Source: UBA6624 sp964343345 [NCBI: uncultured bacterium] (GTDB taxonomy: Bacteria > UBP7 > UBA6624). From it: DNA of 7,003 nucleotides. The notes below the pieces were generated by a model. The model was not told the DNA's origin, did no database searches, and saw only the letters and a list, made by a program, of their open reading frames with translations. The DNA lies in assembly GCA_964343345.1 (NCBI GenBank), contig CAYFJE010000057.1:1-7003 (forward strand), given 5' to 3'. Made by a program: the position numbers and the translations under genes. Below, piece after piece: positions 1 to 6,196 of this stretch; position 1 is the first letter of the stretch, and every line of letters begins with the position of its first letter.

Positions 1-849
1 TTCGACCATACCTACATCTTTTATTTTTGACAAATTTTTCAAAGAATAGTTCAAGCCGTTTTTTCTTTTTTTAGGAAGGTCGCATTGAGTTGGATCTCCA
101 GTGACAACACTTTTTGAACCTTTTCCCATTCGTGTCAAAAACATTTTCATCTGAGAAGTTGTTGTGTTTTGAGCTTCATCCAGTATCAAAAAAGAATTTT
201 CTAATGTTCTGCCTCTCATGTAAGCTAAAGGAGCCATTTCTATTACTCCAGAATCAAACATCCTTTTAGTTGCAGGAAAACCTAAAAGTTTAACAAGAGA
301 ATCATGCAAAGGCCTAAAGTAAGGAAAAACCTTTGAATCAATATCTCCTGGTAAAAATCCTAAATTCTCCCCTGCTTCAACAACAGGGCGACACAATATT
401 ATCCTTTCAATCATTTTGTCTTGGAGCAATTTGCAAGCACATGCGACTGTAAGAAATGTTTTTCCGGTACCAGCAGGACCTGAAACTAAAACGAGAGGTT
501 TTTCAAGAATTTTTTTTATCAAAAGTGCCTGGCCGCTGCTTTTCGGTTCAATAACTTCCCCATTGATTTCAAAATTTTGTACATTAAATTTCCCACCAAT
601 AAGTATTCCCTCAACAATCCCTGGATTCAAATTGTCTTTTTCCCTGATTTTAGAAACAACCTTGTTCAAACGTGTTTTAACCAACTCTGTATTAAAAGTA
701 TTTCCTTGAATAAGCAATTCATTGTTATCAAAAGACAATCTAACACCAAACTTTTTTTTCAATTCTTTAGCATTCCTGTCGCCAATACCCAAAATTCTTA
801 AAGCCTCATTGGAGTTTTTTAACGGTATAGAAATTTGTTCTTCAATCAT
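1..849 (-). CDS. phoH: PhoH-like ATPase (YbeZ/PhoH family), 3' end beyond window
   Basis: This is a cytoplasmic P-loop ATPase of the PhoH family, whose members are linked to RNA metabolism and often sit next to ybeY. The first 283 residues are visible. Residues 1-100 form the variable N-terminal region, with a KH-like look (GVRLSFDNNELLIQG). The ATPase core follows: Walker A GPAGTGKT at 124-131, the family motif RPVVEAGENLGFLPGD at 154-169, Walker B FLILDEAQ at 220-227, and TGDPTQCDLP at 250-259. All key residues are present. Family proteins are usually about 310-350 residues, so roughly 30-60 residues are missing past the left edge. The ATG at 849 follows the TAA of the upstream gene by 12 bases, so the two are probably co-transcribed. 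I see no convincing Shine-Dalgarno sequence before it. Family assignment is firm; the exact role and the start are less so. Confidence 0.95.
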   Translation of the reverse strand, partial: MIEEQISIPLKNSNEALRILGIGDRNAKELKKKFGVRLSFDNNELLIQGNTFNTELVKTRLNKVVSKIREKDNLNPGIVEGILIGGKFNVQNFEINGEVIEPKSSGQALLIKKILEKPLVLVSGPAGTGKTFLTVACACKLLQDKMIERIILCRPVVEAGENLGFLPGDIDSKVFPYFRPLHDSLVKLLGFPATKRMFDSGVIEMAPLAYMRGRTLENSFLILDEAQNTTTSQMKMFLTRMGKGSKSVVTGDPTQCDLPKKRKNGLNYSLKNLSKIKDVGMVE

Positions 850-861
850 TGATTTATAGAA

Positions 862-1602
862 TTAGCCAATCAAACCTAGCCAATTGCCTAAAAGAAATTG
901 AATCCTATCAATCAATAAAGAAACACGACCCATGACTGTTAAGCCAAAACTTGCACCAAAGCCAATCATCAAGATAAATATTCCGGTCTTAGCTATGATT
1001 TTGATTCCACCTTTGTGCTCTAGTGAAAAGAAAAAATAAACCAAACCACACAAAACACCTAAAAGGATAAAAACAGCATTGAATAAAGCTGATGGCTCAG
1101 GTGTGTGTGTTATCGATGCGACCTGCGCTGAACATTCGCTAGAAACTGCACAAATACGGTCAAGTGTCGAAGAAAGTTGAGTGATTAATCTCTCTTTGAT
1201 GACAGGAGCCACCTTTATTCCAGAAAAAGTTCCTAATATGAAAGCGAATGCATATTTTGTAAGCCATCTAAATTTTGGAGCTATGACAGGAAAGAAAAGA
1301 AAAGCTCCGATAACACAAGCCATAATTGGATTGATTATGTTTACCCAACCACTTGGATCATTGTTTTGAACAGCAATCATTCCGTCTTTCATTGGTTGTA
1401 TAACATTTGTTGCAATGTCGTTATGCCAAGCCACTACAACAATGTAACCAGCACCAATCCCGACATAAAGATGTTCAGCGAACTTGAATAAAGGATTGTC
1501 TTTATAAAGGAAAGAAAAAATTGCTATTGTCAATATAGCAGCAATCCAAACTCCAATACCATCTGAGGTTAAAGGGTTTGCAACAAGAAGGTTCAAGATC
1601 AT
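862..1602 (-). CDS. Family D membrane protein, copy 2 (six predicted helices, unknown function)
   Basis: This 246-residue protein belongs to no family I can name. It is a paralogue of the gene at 3907-4677. I see six hydrophobic segments at about residues 16-33, 42-60, 92-107, 115-134, 172-193 and 205-225. Positive charges (KDNPLFK after helix 1, KFRWLTK between helices 3 and 4, EHKGGIKIIAK between 5 and 6) put those loops inside and both termini outside. Features shared with copy 1 are KDNP-x2-KFAEHL after helix 1, a Cys151-x5-Cys157 pair in the outer loop before helix 5, and a C-terminal block FGASFG-x-TVM-x-R-x-SLLI-x-R-x-QFL ending in WLG. The ATG overlaps the TGA of the preceding gene as ATGA and has GGAGAG nine bases upstream. 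It is the last gene of the second cassette; the PhoH-like gene follows 12 bases later. The coding call is secure, the function unknown. Confidence 0.93.
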   Translation of the reverse strand: MILNLLVANPLTSDGIGVWIAAILTIAIFSFLYKDNPLFKFAEHLYVGIGAGYIVVVAWHNDIATNVIQPMKDGMIAVQNNDPSGWVNIINPIMACVIGAFLFFPVIAPKFRWLTKYAFAFILGTFSGIKVAPVIKERLITQLSSTLDRICAVSSECSAQVASITHTPEPSALFNAVFILLGVLCGLVYFFFSLEHKGGIKIIAKTGIFILMIGFGASFGLTVMGRVSLLIDRIQFLLGNWLGLIG

Positions 1603-2459
1603 TTATTCAAACTCTCCAATTTTGGTGAAGATTTTTTTCTTTTTGCAAAAAAACCAATGTTACCAAGGATGATAAAAATTATTATTGCCATATGTGCTTT
1701 TGCTTGAGCTTGCATTCCAGCGGTTGCTTTATCAGGTTCCAAACCATAAGACTGTTCCATAAGTTTCTCATACTCAGCAGCACCAACAAGAGCACCAACC
1801 AAACCTTGTAATTGATTGGCTTCTAGATAAGGATAGAAATCACCAATCATTACTCCTGTTGCTGCAGCTACAAGATCTGCACCGTACCTACCATTAGCCT
1901 GTTCAACATAAAAATCAACACTTGATCCAGCACTCAAATCAATGACCAAATTAAAATCATCATAATTTCTTATATTTTTCATCAAAGGGATACTCTCAAC
2001 CCTTCGTCCCTTGTCATCTGCAGGAAATATTTCATAAATATCTGAGCCCATACTCTTAACAACAATATCTAATCCGGGTTTGAAACCAAGATTTACCCAA
2101 TCCACTCCCTCTTCCTTGTTGTAGATAGATGAGATCTCGTTAAGGGTTGTATCTGCCAAAGTTGGAGCAGCAGGCCATAGGGTTATAACAACGATATTTA
2201 CATCTTTTTTAAACAACTGATGCAACATCGCTTTAGCAGTTGGAAGCAATTCTGCCTGACTGCCTGGATCAAAATCCCAAGATATAAGAACATTGCTATC
2301 ACTTGGAACATCTTCAATTCTCTGAAAGGCTTTTCTCGTTGGTTCACTTACATTTATATCCAAACTTTTTGGATTCATAAGTGGAATAATAATCACGATA
2401 AACATAACCAAGAAAATCCAACGTCTATCTATTGATTGCAATTTGTCCCAAATGTTCAT
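1599..2459 (-). CDS. Family C protein, copy 2: bitopic membrane anchor with extracytoplasmic alpha/beta domain
   Basis: This 286-residue protein is of unknown function and is a paralogue of the gene at 4674-5531. It opens with MNIWDKLQSIDRRW, then a helix at about 14-28, a soluble domain of about 220 residues, and a second helix at about 257-272 ending in the basic tail KRKKSSPK. Basic residues on the outer side of both helices put the termini in the cytoplasm and the domain outside. The domain alternates strands and helices, for example LISWDFDPGSQAELLPTAKA at 58-77. It also carries conserved LGFKPG (124-129), FPADDKG (145-151) and LVGAAEYEKL (224-233). No catalytic triad, metal site or nucleotide loop is evident. 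Residues 33-55 and 95-125 differ most from copy 1, while both ends are well conserved. Start and stop overlap the neighbours as ATGA, and a weak GGCGGAAG lies six bases before the ATG. Confidence 0.93.
   Translation of the reverse strand: MNIWDKLQSIDRRWIFLVMFIVIIIPLMNPKSLDINVSEPTRKAFQRIEDVPSDSNVLISWDFDPGSQAELLPTAKAMLHQLFKKDVNIVVITLWPAAPTLADTTLNEISSIYNKEEGVDWVNLGFKPGLDIVVKSMGSDIYEIFPADDKGRRVESIPLMKNIRNYDDFNLVIDLSAGSSVDFYVEQANGRYGADLVAAATGVMIGDFYPYLEANQLQGLVGALVGAAEYEKLMEQSYGLEPDKATAGMQAQAKAHMAIIIFIILGNIGFFAKRKKSSPKLESLNK
1612..1617 (-). promoter_or_regulatory. Ribosome binding site of the family D copy 2 gene
   Basis: GGAGAG lies in the 3' end of C2, nine bases before the ATG of D2 at 1602, and supports the overlap start. 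Confidence 0.6.
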
Positions 2460-3100
2460 TCGTCACTTCCGCCTAGATATGTCTTTTCTATACCGAAGAT
2501 GATTTTTAATGCTGTTGACATCATCCCTAAACCAACACCAATCATGATTGCTCTTTTACTAGCCATGTTTGGGATATCCAATATCCATTGTTTAATTTCA
2601 GGAAGGTTGTCAAAAACTCCTCCCGTAAGAATTGGGACTTGACCAAGCATAACCAAGCACGCCGCAACAAGTAAAAGAGTTGCTTCTAAAGACCTTGCTC
2701 TAAATGCCCTATAAGCTGCACTTGCGATAAAAAAAGCCAAAAGAGAAAACATTGTCGCTCCAAGCGGAAGCTGAACATTGTTATACAACCAGGCATTCCA
2801 TGGATGCTTAGTTCCGACCAAATCCCCATCTGCCATAAAAAAGCCTGTAATAATCATGGCAAAAAATCCAAAAAATGTAACAAGAGAATATCTCCAACCA
2901 TCTTCTTTTCTTTTAAGTTTTCCTAAATGAAGTTTAAACAAACTTGCAACCCCTAAAACAATTGCGAATGCAGCAATAATTATGTAATATTTTTGAACCC
3001 ATTCGGCAAAACTGTTCAAAAAAGACCATTCAAGAAAAAATTCAGCCATCATTAGCATCCCACAAACGAATGCCACCAAAAGTGGACCTCTATTACTCAA
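2456..3100 (-). CDS. Family B membrane protein, copy 2 (six predicted helices, TTG start)
   Basis: This 214-residue polytopic membrane protein of unknown function is a paralogue of the gene at 5528-6196. Helices are predicted at about 6-23, 39-56, 71-89, 113-130, 140-157 and 186-202, with both ends inside. The loop KLHLGKLKRKEDGWR after helix 2 is strongly basic and marks the cytoplasmic side. The signature shared with copy 1 is ATMFSLLAFF, then ASAAYRAFRAR in the short cytoplasmic loop, then EATLLL. A second block is WILDIPN followed by KRAI, IGVGLGM and KIIFGIE-x-TY-x-G at the C terminus. The start codon is TTG, whose last bases form the TGA stop of the preceding gene (TTGA). GGGGGA lies six bases upstream and supports this start, and the resulting N terminus aligns with that of copy 1. 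The coding call is secure; no transporter or enzyme motif is recognised. Confidence 0.92.
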   Translation of the reverse strand: MSNRGPLLVAFVCGMLMMAEFFLEWSFLNSFAEWVQKYYIIIAAFAIVLGVASLFKLHLGKLKRKEDGWRYSLVTFFGFFAMIITGFFMADGDLVGTKHPWNAWLYNNVQLPLGATMFSLLAFFIASAAYRAFRARSLEATLLLVAACLVMLGQVPILTGGVFDNLPEIKQWILDIPNMASKRAIMIGVGLGMMSTALKIIFGIEKTYLGGSDE

Positions 3101-3906
3101 CCTAAATCCCCCAACATTGAAAGAAATTCAGTAGATCCAGCAAAAGTAAAAATACTGCCGAAAAACAAGAATATCCACAATAAAGCTTTTCCGAAATCCT
3201 GTGCTTTCAAAGATGAAATAATATTTGAGTCTTCTGACAAATAAGCACTTGCTGCATACAGTTCCTCACCAATCAATGTGTAATCACAAGAAACAATAAA
3301 AAATGGAAGTTGAGTAACTGCATCCGTACCAGCAATCTGGATAGCCCCAATTGAATTTCCTGTTTCAGCCAACAACAAAGATTCTGCATAAAAATAACCC
3401 ATCAAAAAAACAGTTGCAGGTTTTTCTCTGACTAAAACACCTTCGACAGCTGCAGTATATGCAAATTGCTCTTGGGTGAGATAAAAAATATCATCTCCTC
3501 TATAGCTGTCGATCATTCCCTCTTCCAAATAAGATTCTCTCACTATTTCTTGACTTAAAGTCATAACAATTGGATCAAAAGAAGGGACTTGTAATCTTGT
3601 CCCATACCTTGCAGCTCTTTTTGCAACTCTAGACAAAATGGTTAATGAAGCAATTGTTGCTATATGACTTGCAGTCTCAAGCCCTGTTGTATAAAGGATT
3701 GATTTCCCCATTTCGGTAGCTCTTCCTATCGCTTCATTGACCGCATCAAGCCCAGCAATTTTTCTAATCTTGAAAGTTGCACCCTTTCTTGCTTTATCTA
3801 AAAAGAAAAAAAGAGCACAAACAAAAAGAGCTAAGACAAGAAAAACTGGGCCTACACCCTCTTTTATCTGAATCTTAAGAATTAAATTTAAAGAATTAAA
3901 AATCAT
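3097..3906 (-). CDS. Family A protein, copy 2: membrane-anchored cytoplasmic alpha/beta domain (DUF6754-like)
   Basis: This 269-residue protein is a paralogue of the gene at 6193-6984. From memory it resembles the uncharacterised DUF6754 family; I cannot verify this. A helix at about 19-37 is followed by DKARKG, which puts the soluble domain (about 40-238) inside the cell; a second helix lies at about 241-258. Conserved blocks are GLDAVNEAIGRATEMGK (52-68), VPSFDPIVM (107-115), VREKPATVFL (159-168), a run at 173-196 with AETGNSIGA at 180-188, and QLPFFI-x-SCDYTLIGEELYAA from 199. The acidic and cysteine residues of SCDYTLIGEE are kept in both copies, but no known active site is evident. The ATG directly follows the TAA of D1 with no spacer and no visible Shine-Dalgarno sequence, so re-initiation by ribosomes leaving D1 is likely. 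The MIFN start echoes the first residues of D1 and is the least certain part. Confidence 0.93.
   Translation of the reverse strand: MIFNSLNLILKIQIKEGVGPVFLVLALFVCALFFFLDKARKGATFKIRKIAGLDAVNEAIGRATEMGKSILYTTGLETASHIATIASLTILSRVAKRAARYGTRLQVPSFDPIVMTLSQEIVRESYLEEGMIDSYRGDDIFYLTQEQFAYTAAVEGVLVREKPATVFLMGYFYAESLLLAETGNSIGAIQIAGTDAVTQLPFFIVSCDYTLIGEELYAASAYLSEDSNIISSLKAQDFGKALLWIFLFFGSIFTFAGSTEFLSMLGDLG
3107..3112 (-). promoter_or_regulatory. Ribosome binding site deciding the TTG start of family B copy 2
   Basis: GGGGGA lies six bases before the TTG at 3100, within the end of A2. With the TTGA overlap and the N-terminal match to copy 1, it argues for TTG over a downstream ATG. Confidence 0.6.
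3319..3393 (-). repeat. Near-identical tract shared with A1 (member 1 of 2)
   Basis: These 75 bases match 6409-6483 at 73 positions by hand alignment. Both mismatches (3340 and 3367) are silent third-position changes. Flanking DNA of the two genes is far more diverged. The tract encodes the most conserved core of the family A domain. Confidence 0.85.
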
Positions 3907-3909
3907 TTA
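3904..3909 (-). other. Zero-spacing junction between the two cassettes (TAAATG)
   Basis: The TAA of D1 is directly followed by the ATG of A2. No Shine-Dalgarno sequence is visible upstream of that ATG, so termination and re-initiation is the likely way A2 is translated. The 15 bases AATTAAAAATCATTT (plus strand, 3894-3908) also occur at the start of D1 (4665-4679). Confidence 0.75.
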
Positions 3910-4677
3910 AATGTTTATACCAAGCCAATCATAAAAAAGGAATTGAAATCTTCCTATCAGAAGGCTGATACGGGCCATAACCGTATAACCAAAAGATGCA
4001 CCGAAAGATATCATTAAAAAGTATATACCAACCTTATTCATGGCTTTCAAAACACCTTTTGAAGGAAGGCTGAAGAAAAAATAAGCTAAAGCACAAAGTG
4101 TTCCTATTAACAATAAAGCGGAATTAATCCAAAGTGGTGTAGTTGCAACTTGTGAATCTAAACCAGATGCATTGGCACAATTAGCATTAAAGATACAAAA
4201 ATCTCTGACTGATCCCTGTGCCTGAATCAAGACTCTTGTAGCCATTGAGGCAGGAATAGCGATACCGCTTGCAACGCCTATATACCAAGCAAAAGATATC
4301 CTTGAAAGCCATGCATGTTTCCTTGAGATGAAAATAAGGAAAATAAAAACACCAAGAAGCAAAGGGATTATCATTCTTAGATGTGGTTCAGCAATAATGG
4401 CACCACTCTCATCAAGACCAAAAGCTTTTTGGATGTTTCCTTCTCGAATTGCTGTAAAACCTTTGTTCAATTCATCAATCATGTTTGGCTTCAAGGTATT
4501 CCAGTAATAAATGGATATGTAATAACCAGTAGAAACACCCACAAATAAATGTTCAGCAAACTTGTAAAAAGGATTATCCTTATAAAGGAAGGAAAAAATA
4601 CATAAAGTTAAAAGTGCAGCAATCCAGATACCAAAACCTTCAGAAGTATTCAACGGAGCAATTAAATTAAAAATCAT
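3907..4677 (-). CDS. Family D membrane protein, copy 1 (six predicted helices, unknown function)
   Basis: This 256-residue polytopic protein closes the first cassette. Helices are predicted at about 15-32, 41-59, 102-118, 126-145, 182-204 and 215-235, with both termini outside by the positive-inside rule. The outer loop between helices 2 and 3 (about 60-100) is longer than in copy 2 because of extra residues such as GLDESGAIIAEP. Cys161 and Cys167 keep the same five-residue spacing as in copy 2 and lie in the outer loop between helices 4 and 5, so a small disulphide loop is plausible. YKDNP-x2-KFAEHL and the C-terminal FGASFG-x-TVM-x-R-x-SLLI block are shared with copy 2. The ATG overlaps the previous stop as ATGA and has a good AGAGAGG seven bases upstream. 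The stop TAA abuts the next start. I recognise no family or functional motif. Confidence 0.93.
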   Translation of the reverse strand: MIFNLIAPLNTSEGFGIWIAALLTLCIFSFLYKDNPFYKFAEHLFVGVSTGYYISIYYWNTLKPNMIDELNKGFTAIREGNIQKAFGLDESGAIIAEPHLRMIIPLLLGVFIFLIFISRKHAWLSRISFAWYIGVASGIAIPASMATRVLIQAQGSVRDFCIFNANCANASGLDSQVATTPLWINSALLLIGTLCALAYFFFSLPSKGVLKAMNKVGIYFLMISFGASFGYTVMARISLLIGRFQFLFYDWLGINI

Positions 4678-5531
4678 TTCTTGTCCTCTCTTAAAGTCTC
4701 TAACCTAGAAACATCTTGCCCTTTTTGTCCAAGAAAGTAACCCAAATTTCCTAAAATGATGAAAACGATAATAACAATATGGCCTAAAGACTGAGCGTCC
4801 ATCCCCTGAACAGCAGAACCAGGGGCATCAACGAGTAACTCATATTCAGCACCGCCTTTCATTCCCCCCATCAAACCAACTATCTGACCTGACTGATAAA
4901 AAACATAAGCTTCAGGAGCAGAAACTGCAGTCATGCCTATTCCAACAGGTACACCCATTTGATCTCCAGCATACTGGATCCAAAGATCTGAAATTGCAGT
5001 TGCCTCAAGGCCTATGACAATAGCAGCATCTTTCAAAGTTGAAATACCCTTCATAATAGGCAATTCATCAGTGGGTTTACCATAATAATCTTTTGGAAAA
5101 GCTTTTGAAATTCCTTGTCCCATCTGGAGAATCACATTAAGTGTTCCAACTTTGTAACCAAGATAAGCTATATCCTTCCCTTGAACAGCCCCAAGTTCAG
5201 ATTCTGACCACTTCATAATATCATTAGCAACACCAGGAGCATCTGGAGCTAAACTCACTCCTATAACAGGAATTCCTTTTGAAAAAGCATGTGTTATAAC
5301 GGCCTTTGCCATAGGGGTTAATTCAGGAGCTGTAGAAGGACCGTAATCAAGACCTAAGATAATAGGGTTTTCTCCATCTAACTGATCTACAAAAGCATGG
5401 ATATCTTCAACTTCTTTTGTTGTGGTTACAGGCAATCCAAGAGGCTTTAAAACTGGCCATGCTACAAAAATAGCCATCGCAAGAAAAACCCATCTTCTAT
5501 CGATAGAGGATAATTTATCCCAAATGTTCAT
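4674..5531 (-). CDS. Family C protein, copy 1: bitopic membrane anchor with extracytoplasmic alpha/beta domain
   Basis: This 285-residue protein shares its layout with copy 2. It has MNIWDKLSSIDRRW inside, a helix at about 13-29, a domain at 33-248 predicted outside, a helix at about 250-267 (IIVFIILGNLGYF), and a charged tail inside. The start of the first helix lacks a signal-peptidase pattern, so it should stay as an anchor. Domain landmarks are NPIILGLDYGPSTAPELTP (55-73), LAPDAPGV (94-101), YLGYKVG (123-129), FPKDYYGKP (145-153), LPIMKGI (157-163) and GLMGGMKGGAEYEL (219-232). The glycine-rich stretch before AEYE is a family hallmark here but not a P-loop. The pattern resembles the soluble domain of the family A proteins. 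GGGGAG six bases before the ATG is a strong ribosome site, and start and stop overlap both neighbours as ATGA. Function unknown. Confidence 0.93.
   Translation of the reverse strand: MNIWDKLSSIDRRWVFLAMAIFVAWPVLKPLGLPVTTTKEVEDIHAFVDQLDGENPIILGLDYGPSTAPELTPMAKAVITHAFSKGIPVIGVSLAPDAPGVANDIMKWSESELGAVQGKDIAYLGYKVGTLNVILQMGQGISKAFPKDYYGKPTDELPIMKGISTLKDAAIVIGLEATAISDLWIQYAGDQMGVPVGIGMTAVSAPEAYVFYQSGQIVGLMGGMKGGAEYELLVDAPGSAVQGMDAQSLGHIVIIVFIILGNLGYFLGQKGQDVSRLETLREDKK
4685..4691 (-). promoter_or_regulatory. Ribosome binding site of the family D copy 1 gene
   Basis: AGAGAGG lies inside the 3' end of C1, seven bases before the ATG of D1. It is the same sequence as the site before A1. The site supports the ATGA overlap start and active initiation as well as coupling. 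Confidence 0.7.
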
Positions 5532-6196
5532 TTTCCGCTCCCCATATAAGTTCTTTCAATGCCAAAAATAATCTTTATTGCTGTCGCAGTCATTCCCAAA
5601 CCGACCCCGATAGTAATAGCTCTTTTTGCAGCAGTGTTTGGAATATCTAAAATCCATTCAGCTATTGCGGGCAATGAAAATGATCCAGTTAGATTAAGAG
5701 CATCTGAAATAACGGATCCAATAGGAACTCTCCCTATCATGACTATTGCAGCAGCAATCAGCAATAAAGTGGCCTCAGTATTCCTGGCCCTGAAAGCCCT
5801 GTAAGCTGCACTCGCAACAAAAAAAGCCAAAAGAGAAAACATTGTTGCAGAAAGAGGAACTTGAAAATTATTGAATATCCATTGGAAATTATCATTTGTC
5901 CCTATGCTGTCATCCTGAGTCTGAAACAAACCTATATAAGAAACTAAAAGAGCTGAAATTATCACTATCCAAGAATAAATCGAATCAGATTTCTTATTTC
6001 TTATGTTTTTAGCATGCTTAATCATGAGTGTCGCCACTCCTAAATACAAGACAAACACACCAATAACTATATTATTCTGGTTAAATTCTTCATAGATGAT
6101 TCTCACCCAATCAACATTGTCTCTTTCTACAAAATAAGAAAAAGCCATAAAGATGCCAGTTAAAAAAGCAACAGCTAAAGGAAGTTTAGTTTTCAT
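5528..6196 (-). CDS. Family B membrane protein, copy 1 (six predicted helices)
   Basis: This 222-residue polytopic protein of unknown function has helices at about 6-23, 43-60, 75-93, 114-133, 141-159 and 192-211. The basic loop IKHAKNIRNKK (59-69) and the YRAFRAR loop (132-138) mark the cytoplasmic face, so both ends are inside. The most conserved parts relative to copy 2 are helix 4 (PLSATMFSLLAFF), the arginine-rich turn, EATLLL of helix 5, and the C-terminal block from EWILDIPN (180-187) to KIIFGIERTYMG (208-219). Loops outside (24-42, 92-112, 160-178) are divergent. The ATG overlaps the stop of the preceding gene as ATGA, with GAGG ten bases upstream. The conserved arginines in the short inner loop and the DIP-x-KR segment before helix 6 are the best candidates for functional or subunit-contact residues. 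No family recognised. Confidence 0.93.
   Translation of the reverse strand: MKTKLPLAVAFLTGIFMAFSYFVERDNVDWVRIIYEEFNQNNIVIGVFVLYLGVATLMIKHAKNIRNKKSDSIYSWIVIISALLVSYIGLFQTQDDSIGTNDNFQWIFNNFQVPLSATMFSLLAFFVASAAYRAFRARNTEATLLLIAAAIVMIGRVPIGSVISDALNLTGSFSLPAIAEWILDIPNTAAKRAITIGVGLGMTATAIKIIFGIERTYMGSGK
5538..5543 (-). promoter_or_regulatory. Ribosome binding site of the family C copy 1 gene
   Basis: GGGGAG lies within the last codons of B1, six bases before the ATG of C1, and fixes that start. The equivalent site of C2 (2466-2473, GGCGGAAG) is weaker. Confidence 0.65.

Larger units (their letters stand above)
862..3906 (-). repeat. Tandem cassette copy 2 (A2-B2-C2-D2)
   Basis: This is the second copy of the four-gene unit, 3045 bases long, directly abutting copy 1. 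Gene order, overlaps and lengths match copy 1 (269/263, 214/222, 286/285 and 246/256 residues). All four genes are intact, so both copies appear to be under selection. Confidence 0.93.

Noticed and set aside
416-801. Two overlapping plus-strand open frames (97 and 74 residues)
   Set aside because: They lie antisense inside the PhoH-like gene, whose minus-strand frame carries complete family motifs; their own products show no recognisable pattern.
850-861. Terminator or promoter between D2 and the PhoH-like gene
   Set aside because: The gap is only 12 bases and contains no hairpin or T-run arrangement.
1181-1369. Plus-strand open frame of 62 residues
   Set aside because: Antisense shadow of the D2 gene, which is supported by its paralogue D1.
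2220-2642. Two adjacent plus-strand open frames (71 and 68 residues)
   Set aside because: They lie antisense to C2 and B2, which have paralogues and ribosome sites; the plus-strand products look compositionally random.
3894-3908. Recombination seam of the tandem duplication (15-base match to 4665-4679)
   Set aside because: The match is A/T-only apart from one base and includes the common start ATGATTTTTAAT; it sits at the starts of D1 and A2, not at equivalent ends of the cassettes, so chance is adequate.
5559-5804. Plus-strand open frame of 81 residues
   Set aside because: Antisense to the conserved C-terminal part of B1; it resembles the plus-strand frame opposite B2 only because the sense genes are paralogues.
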